From a virus: a stretch of DNA of 23,690 nucleotides. How positions within the stretch are numbered: position 1 is the stretch's first letter; the number at the start of each line of letters is the position of its first letter. The stretch spans positions 1 through 23,690 of IMG/VR virus record IMGVR_UViG_3300046524_000309; one strand, written 5' to 3'. Positions 19,894-23,690 of this stretch are shown here, in pieces. The notes under the pieces were generated by a model. That model was not told the origin of the DNA, searched no databases, and saw nothing but the letters and a program-made list of their open reading frames with translations. Made by a program: the position numbers and the translations under genes.

Positions 19894-21018
19894 TCACTGC
19901 TTACCCCAGGCGCCCAGCTTCACGGGCGCCTGAATGATCCTCTCTAACCACGGCCATTCGGCATAGTGGTCACCTCGCCCGCGCAGATGGGTGTATCTAC
20001 GCAATGAATTCCAATCCCGATGCCCGGAAACACTGGCCACTCGCGGGATATCCCAGTCCATTTCAAATAACCGGCTCACACCGTCGTGCCGCAGATCGTG
20101 GAAGTGCAGATCTTCAACCATCAGAAACTTGCACGCCTTTGCCCAAGCAGTGGCGATCGATGACGAGTTGTAGGGGAAAATCTCTGCACGCTCCTTTGGC
20201 ATGCTCTTCAGAATGCGCCAAGCTTCATCCGGGAGGTGACACCAAACATCGTTGCCAATCTTTTGGCCTGGATTCTTCATGTCCCGCACCATCACCCGAT
20301 GACGCTCTTCATCGACGTCCTCCCAAAGCATTCGACCGATCTCGTCTTGCCTACGAGTGGAGAACAATGCGAAGCCGGTGACTTTGAGCATGTTGATCGA
20401 ACTAGGGCGACGCTGCTGAATACCTAAAAAGTGCTCCAGCACCTTATCCAGCTCGTCCTTGGTTGGCCGCCGATCTCGCTCGCGGCTTTTCATGTTGTAA
20501 CCGAGCTTCCTCAACACCTTCCGAGCGTCCGACATCGCGTGAGGGTCTACCTCATACCCCCAAGCGGGACGCGCAATCGAAAGGACAGCCCCAAGGTGCG
20601 CCAGATCGTTGCCAGCCGTCTGCGGCTGGACGCCGCCACCCTCTTTACTCATTCGCCAGAGTGCAAAATCCACCAATCGTTGACTGTTGATAGCCGAATC
20701 AACGGTCTGGCCAAACTCCGTCGCCGCAATAGCATTTAGGGTGGATTCCTTAGTTTTACCCAACGGCCGGACTTTCTCCATTTCATCCAGGTACTGCTTG
20801 ATCATGTCCTGTACGGTGACGCCCTTGCGGTTCGCCCGCTCAATCGCACCAGGCTGATCTAGCTCTGCCTCACGTCGCCGCACCCACGCTTGTGCCGCCT
20901 GTTTCCGGGCGAAGGTCTGGCTCTCTTGGTAGACTTGCGCTCCATCGCGAAACAGGCGTATCTGTGCCGTGTAACTGACTGAGCCATCGGTGCGTTTTCG
21001 TGCTCTGATCGTAGCCAT
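19894..21018 (-). CDS. int: Tyrosine integrase of the dusA-targeting type
   Basis: The product has 374 residues from the ATG at 21018. Longer in-frame starts at 21054 and 21120 enter the promoter and dusA. The N-terminus MATIRARKRTDGSVSYTAQIRLFRDG is the arm-binding domain. The catalytic domain carries Arg223 (FSTRRQDEIGR), Lys248, His307-x-x-Arg310 (HFHDLRHDG), His333 (SGHRDW) and the nucleophile Tyr342 (LRRYTHL). It recombines attP with a site at the 5' end of dusA, as inferred from position and the known dusA-associated integrase family. It is transcribed away from dusA, from a probable extended -10 promoter at 21053-21061. No excisionase gene is evident, although one of the small early proteins might serve. 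Confidence 0.93.
   Translation of the reverse strand: MATIRARKRTDGSVSYTAQIRLFRDGAQVYQESQTFARKQAAQAWVRRREAELDQPGAIERANRKGVTVQDMIKQYLDEMEKVRPLGKTKESTLNAIAATEFGQTVDSAINSQRLVDFALWRMSKEGGGVQPQTAGNDLAHLGAVLSIARPAWGYEVDPHAMSDARKVLRKLGYNMKSRERDRRPTKDELDKVLEHFLGIQQRRPSSINMLKVTGFALFSTRRQDEIGRMLWEDVDEERHRVMVRDMKNPGQKIGNDVWCHLPDEAWRILKSMPKERAEIFPYNSSSIATAWAKACKFLMVEDLHFHDLRHDGVSRLFEMDWDIPRVASVSGHRDWNSLRRYTHLRGRGDHYAEWPWLERIIQAPVKLGAWGKQ
19907..19932. other. Perfect 9-bp inverted repeat at the convergent ends of prtN-like and int genes
   Basis: CAGGCGCCC (19907-19915) and GGGCGCCTG (19924-19932) flank an eight-base loop. It lies inside the last codons of the integrase gene and just past the PrtN-like stop. 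Neither strand shows a T-run, so it is not a standard terminator, but the hairpin could stabilise or separate the two converging transcripts. Confidence 0.5.
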
Positions 21019-21025
21019 AGTCGAC

Positions 21026-21061
21026 TGGTACAACTCCGAAAGTGATTGGTACATTGTACCA
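21026..21061 (-). promoter_or_regulatory. Integrase promoter with TGGTACA repeats
   Basis: TGGTACA is found at 21026 and 21047 (21 bases apart), inverted at 21055-21061, and as the palindrome TGGTACCA at 21122-21129. On the minus strand TGGTACAAT (21061-21053) is an extended -10 element. The repeats thus overlap the promoter and reach into the first codons of dusA. They are candidates for integrase arm sites or for int autoregulation. Confidence 0.5.
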
Positions 21062-21120
21062 GCGCCATCGAAAAAACGCCTGAAAACGCCTAAAAACACG
21101 CTATAAATACGTTGAGCCAA

Positions 21121-22131
21121 ATGGTACCAAACAACCGCTCCAAGCCAGTAAACTCAAGCCCTGCGCTATCTCGGCGGTTTTCCGTTGCGCCTATGATGGA
21201 TTGGACTGACCGCCATTGCCGTTTCTTCCTACGCCTCCTGTCGAAGAACGCCCTGCTCTACACCGAAATGGTCACCACCGGCGCGCTGCTCAACGGCGAT
21301 CACGAGCGTTTCCTCCGTCACAACGAAGCCGAGCACCCTCTCGCCTTGCAGCTCGGCGGTAGCGTTCCGTTGGACTTGGCCGCCTGCGCCCGCATGGCCC
21401 AGGAACACGGCTACGACGAGGTAAACCTAAACGTCGGCTGCCCAAGCGATCGTGTGCAAAACAACATGATCGGCGCCTGCCTGATGGGGCACCCGCAACT
21501 GGTGGCGGACTGTGTAAAGGCAATGCGTGATGCGGTATCGATTCCAGTAACGGTAAAGCACCGCATCGGCATCAACGGTCGGGACAGTTACGAGGAGTTG
21601 TGTGATTTCGTCGGCACAGTGCGCGATGCCGGGTGTACGAGTTTTACCGTGCATGCGCGGATTGCGATTCTGGAGGGGTTGTCGCCGAAGGAGAATCGCG
21701 ACATTCCGCCGTTGCGCTATGACGTGGCGGCGCAGCTGAAGGCGGATTTTCCGGAGTTGGAGATTGTGCTGAATGGCGGGATCAAGACGATGGAGGCTTG
21801 CCATGAGCATTTGCAGACGTTCGACGGTGTGATGTTGGGGCGTGAGGCTTATCACAATCCGTATTTGCTGGCGGAGGTGGATCAGCAGTTGTTTGGCAGT
21901 TCGGCGCCGGTGATCAGTCGGGCTGAGGCGTTGGCGCAGTTGCGTCCTTATATAGCCGAGCATTTGCAGGCCGGTGGGGCGATGCATCACATCACGCGGC
22001 ATGTGCTGGGCCTAGGCACGGGGTTCCCGGGGGCGCGGAAATTCCGTCAGTTGTTGTCGGTGGATATTCACAAGGCCAAGGATCCGCTGGCGTTGCTGGA
22101 TCAGGCGGCTGAGTTGCTTGAAGGTCGTTGA
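21121..22131 (+). CDS. dusA: tRNA-dihydrouridine(20/20a) synthase DusA
   Basis: The product has 336 residues from the ATG at 21121. A TTG at 21112 is an alternative. It is an FMN flavoenzyme that reduces uridine 20/20a in the D-loop of tRNAs. Seen in order: FSVAPMMDWTDRHCRFFLRLL (20-40), LQLGGSVP, catalytic Cys107 in NLNVGCPSDRVQNNMIGACLMG, VKHRIGING, FTVHARIAILEGLSPKENRDIPPLRYD and the phosphate-binding LNGGIKT. It is full length. The first 17 or so residues (MVPNNRSKPVNSSPALS) are probably encoded by phage DNA, which would also supply the promoter and ribosome site. A TATAAA at 21102-21107 is a possible -10, but no good -35 or Shine-Dalgarno site is visible. Confidence 0.96.
   Translation: MVPNNRSKPVNSSPALSRRFSVAPMMDWTDRHCRFFLRLLSKNALLYTEMVTTGALLNGDHERFLRHNEAEHPLALQLGGSVPLDLAACARMAQEHGYDEVNLNVGCPSDRVQNNMIGACLMGHPQLVADCVKAMRDAVSIPVTVKHRIGINGRDSYEELCDFVGTVRDAGCTSFTVHARIAILEGLSPKENRDIPPLRYDVAAQLKADFPELEIVLNGGIKTMEACHEHLQTFDGVMLGREAYHNPYLLAEVDQQLFGSSAPVISRAEALAQLRPYIAEHLQAGGAMHHITRHVLGLGTGFPGARKFRQLLSVDIHKAKDPLALLDQAAELLEGR
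21171..21215. other. Probable attR core within the 5' end of dusA
   Basis: The segment encodes the conserved DusA N-terminal block SRRFSVAPMMDWTD, which is the usual target of dusA-specific integrases. Upstream of it the DNA carries integrase-region repeats, and downstream it is host dusA. The matching left copy is outside the window, so the core length and cut sites are not seen. Confidence 0.45.
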
Positions 22132-22149
22132 TTGAAGGTTTGAGTGTGG

Positions 22150-22178
22150 GGGCGACGCATGAGCGTTGCCCGGCGTTT
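22150..22178 (+). terminator. Probable terminator after dusA
   Basis: GGGCGACGC (22150-22158) pairs with GCGTTGCCC (22163-22171), including one G-U pair, around the loop ATGA. A short TTTT follows at 22175-22178. It is placed 19 bases after the dusA stop. It argues against starting the next gene at 22144 or 22159, which would lie inside the hairpin. Confidence 0.5.
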
Positions 22179-22206
22179 TGATGTACTGACAGGATGTCTT
22201 TTGTTT

Positions 22207-22578
22207 ATGCCCGCGTTTAGTTTTTCTGCTTTCAAGCGTTTCACCCTCCTCGCTTCGTTCAGCTTCACTTGCGACGTTTATGCACACTGCGATGGCTTTT
22301 GCATGGGCCGTACCGATACGCCGTGGGAGGTGACGCAGTTTTCCGGCTTCACTTTGGTGTCTTTAATCCTTGCACCTATTTCGTCTAGCCAAGAAACGAC
22401 CGACAGTCACAAGCGTGTTTACTCTGCTGAAGAACAGGAAGACGCGCGACTCTATCTCGCCAGCGACGGGATGCTGCAGGCTGCGTATTTCACCTCGGCC
22501 TTGCAGCGCTATCGCCAGGAGTCGTCGGATTCGGCGTTAAACGATCTCGCCGTTGCGGCGTTGATCAGCGCCCAGTGA
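22207..22578 (+). CDS. DUF2388-type exported protein
   Basis: The product has about 123 residues if started at the ATG at 22207, which has AGGA eleven bases upstream. The C-terminal 60 residues, KRVYSAEEQEDARLYLASDGMLQAAYFTSALQRYRQESSDSALNDLAVAALI, match the DUF2388 pattern of an acidic helix, ASDG, then a repeat-like helical end. Such proteins are small, exported and of unknown function, and are typical of Pseudomonas. The N-terminus AFSFSAFKRFTLLASFSFTCDVYAHC is a plausible but unusual signal sequence, so the start is not certain. The gene converges on uppP, the two stop codons abutting. Confidence 0.65.
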   Translation: MPAFSFSAFKRFTLLASFSFTCDVYAHCDGFCMGRTDTPWEVTQFSGFTLVSLILAPISSSQETTDSHKRVYSAEEQEDARLYLASDGMLQAAYFTSALQRYRQESSDSALNDLAVAALISAQ

Positions 22579-23412
22579 TCAGGCGGCCGCTGCTGCGGTC
22601 CAGTTGACCCAGCCAAACAGCCACGTTGCCAGAATCAACAAACCAAACGCGATCCGGTACCAAGCGAACGCGGCATAACTGTGGTTGGCAATAAACTTGA
22701 GCAAGCCGCGCACGGCGATCATCGCGAAGATGAATGCGGTGACGAAGCCAAGGGCGAAGACCGGCAGGTCGTTGGGCTGGAACAGGTCGCGGTATTTGTA
22801 GCCGGAGTACACGGCGGCGCCGACCATGGTCGGCATGGCGAGGAAGAACGAAAATTCGGTGGCGGCTTTGCGCGACAGGCCGAAGAGCAGACCGCCGATG
22901 ATGGTCGAGCCGGAGCGTGAGGTGCCGGGAATCATCGCCAAGCATTGTACGAATCCGACTTTCAGTGCGTGGGACCAACGCATGTCGTCGACGTGTTCGA
23001 CGCTGATCACATGGCTGCGCTGTTCGGCCCACAACATAATGATGCCGCCGACGACCAGGGCCACGGCAACGGTGATCGGGTTAAACAGGTATTCGTGGAT
23101 CGCATCGGCGAACAATACGCCCAAGACCACGGCAGGCAGAAAAGCGATCAGCAAGTTGAGGGTGAAGCGTTGGGCATTACGTTCGGTGGGCAGGCCTTTG
23201 ATGATGTCGAAGATCTTCGGTCGAAACTCCCAGACGACGGCAAGGATGGCACCCAGTTGAATAATGATGTTGAACGCCATGGCGCGTTCGCCGCCGAATT
23301 CCAGCAAATCGGCGACGATGATCTGGTGGCCGGTACTCGAGATCGGCAAGAACTCGGTCAGGCCTTCTACCGCACCTAATATCAACACCTGGAAAAGGGT
23401 CCAGAAATCCAT
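22579..23412 (-). CDS. uppP: Undecaprenyl-diphosphatase UppP (BacA)
   Basis: The product has 277 residues, as usual for the family, from the ATG at 23412 with GGAGG upstream. The longer frame to 23514 has no support. The enzyme is an inner-membrane protein that dephosphorylates undecaprenyl diphosphate to recycle the lipid carrier for peptidoglycan, and its overexpression gives bacitracin resistance. Motif 1 is [14 protein letters not shown] (Glu16, Glu20, Ser25, Ser26, His29), motif 2 is PGTSRSGST with the catalytic Arg, and at least six further hydrophobic segments follow. It is a host gene unrelated to the prophage. Confidence 0.97.
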   Translation of the reverse strand: MDFWTLFQVLILGAVEGLTEFLPISSTGHQIIVADLLEFGGERAMAFNIIIQLGAILAVVWEFRPKIFDIIKGLPTERNAQRFTLNLLIAFLPAVVLGVLFADAIHEYLFNPITVAVALVVGGIIMLWAEQRSHVISVEHVDDMRWSHALKVGFVQCLAMIPGTSRSGSTIIGGLLFGLSRKAATEFSFFLAMPTMVGAAVYSGYKYRDLFQPNDLPVFALGFVTAFIFAMIAVRGLLKFIANHSYAAFAWYRIAFGLLILATWLFGWVNWTAAAAA

Positions 23413-23690
23413 TAATCCTCCGTCAGAGCGCTCTTGATGAGCGACCGGGTAATAACACTCAGGGGTTGAGTATCTGCAGTGAGACCATTGACCTACATAA
23501 ACGCAAAAGTTCATCAGCCATAAAGATTACGTCTTATTAAAAGACACACTCAAGCCATGTTAGTAATCGTCGGCTGACGAACTACGCAGAAAATATTTAG
23601 GCCTTTTTGCAGAAAAAAGTTGCTCTGGTAATAAAGTGTGATCAATATCACATTATTCAGGGATGGCCAGACAGTGGCAATTAGACATGG
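23413..23690. other. Intergenic region upstream of uppP
   Basis: The 278 bases to the right edge contain no ORF of note. The half nearest uppP presumably carries its promoter, but I see no convincing element. The far half is AT-rich, with a small inverted repeat GTCTT-ATTAA-AAGAC at 23531-23545 and the CRP/Vfr-type site at 23637-23652. A rightward gene may begin just outside the window. Confidence 0.6.
23637..23652. promoter_or_regulatory. CRP/Vfr-type binding site
   Basis: TGTGA-TCAATA-TCACA is a perfect match to the CRP half-site pair with a six-base spacer. In Pseudomonas the CRP homologue Vfr recognises similar sites. It sits 225 bases upstream of uppP and probably serves a gene to the right, beyond the window. 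Confidence 0.6.

Larger units (their letters stand above)
1..21180. mobile_element. Right-hand part of a dusA-integrated temperate phage (prophage), left end outside the window
   Basis: A continuous block of phage genes runs from the left edge to the integrase: baseplate, head, packaging, holin, antiterminator, primase, Cro/CI switch, early operon and tyrosine integrase. The integrase promoter region abuts the 5' end of dusA, a known integration target of a dedicated integrase family. The exact right boundary is not visible without the left junction, and I place it roughly at 21.17-21.2 kb. All structural and replication genes seen look intact, so the prophage may be functional. The sheath, tube, tape measure, tail fibre and endolysin genes must lie left of the window if they exist. 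Confidence 0.95.

Noticed and set aside
20004-20381. Long plus-strand frames opposite the integrase and opposite terminase and portal genes
   Set aside because: Typical shadow frames of GC-rich genes. The opposite strand has full-length recognised proteins.
1-23690. tRNA genes, rRNA, CRISPR arrays, insertion sequences
   Set aside because: I looked on both strands and saw no cloverleaf ends, regular spacer arrays or transposase genes.

Overview
The window is the right-hand part of an integrated temperate phage, followed by a short stretch of host chromosome. The host looks like a Pseudomonas, probably of the P. fluorescens group. The reasons are the high G+C content, a dusA gene, a secreted DUF2388-type protein (a family typical of Pseudomonas) and uppP next to each other, and PrtN-type pyocin-activator proteins in the phage. 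The species is an inference. The left prophage end lies outside the window. The right end is at the 5' end of dusA, near 21.17 kb, next to the integrase.

Layout. Positions 1-9838 (minus strand) hold the structural operon. Reading leftward from 9838 it runs: small terminase, large terminase, lambda gpW-type connector, lambda-type portal, ClpP-type head protease, gpD-type decoration protein, gpE-type capsid, FII-type connector, gpZ-type and gpU-like tail completion proteins. It then continues with P2-type baseplate genes: gpV spike, a small unknown, gpW/gp25 wedge, and gpJ, which is cut by the window edge. The virion is therefore a mosaic of a lambda-like head and packaging module with a P2-like contractile-tail baseplate. 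Most genes overlap by a few bases. Two near-identical intergenic terminator modules interrupt the operon.

Positions 9839-11238 look like a compact lambda-style late control region: a Q-like antiterminator gene, a candidate late promoter, a terminator just downstream of it, a holin, and then a probable cos region with GTTCACC repeats directly upstream of the small terminase. Positions 10879-14771 (minus) are the early operon: Cro-like regulator, Ash-like small protein (or structured RNA), CII-family regulator, TraR/DksA zinc finger, TOPRIM/VapE primase-helicase, Q-like protein. A LexA-like CI repressor (14851-15582, plus) diverges from it. A 17-bp operator, ATCAAC-N5-GTTGAT, lies between cro and cI. 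It is repeated at the promoter of a second early operon (16978-19892, plus) with the same 24-bp spacing, so one repressor probably silences both lytic transcripts.

Between the repressor and the second early operon is an AT-rich, oppositely oriented gene for a stand-alone DUF4062 protein (15613-16779). It is a lysogeny-region cargo gene and the best candidate here for a poorly described phage-exclusion or host-interaction function. The second early operon encodes small unknown proteins, a KilAC-like protein and two PrtN-family activators. The last of these ends one base from the convergent integrase gene. To the right are host genes: dusA, whose first codons are probably supplied by the prophage, a DUF2388 protein, uppP, and a perfect CRP/Vfr-type half-site pair near the right edge.
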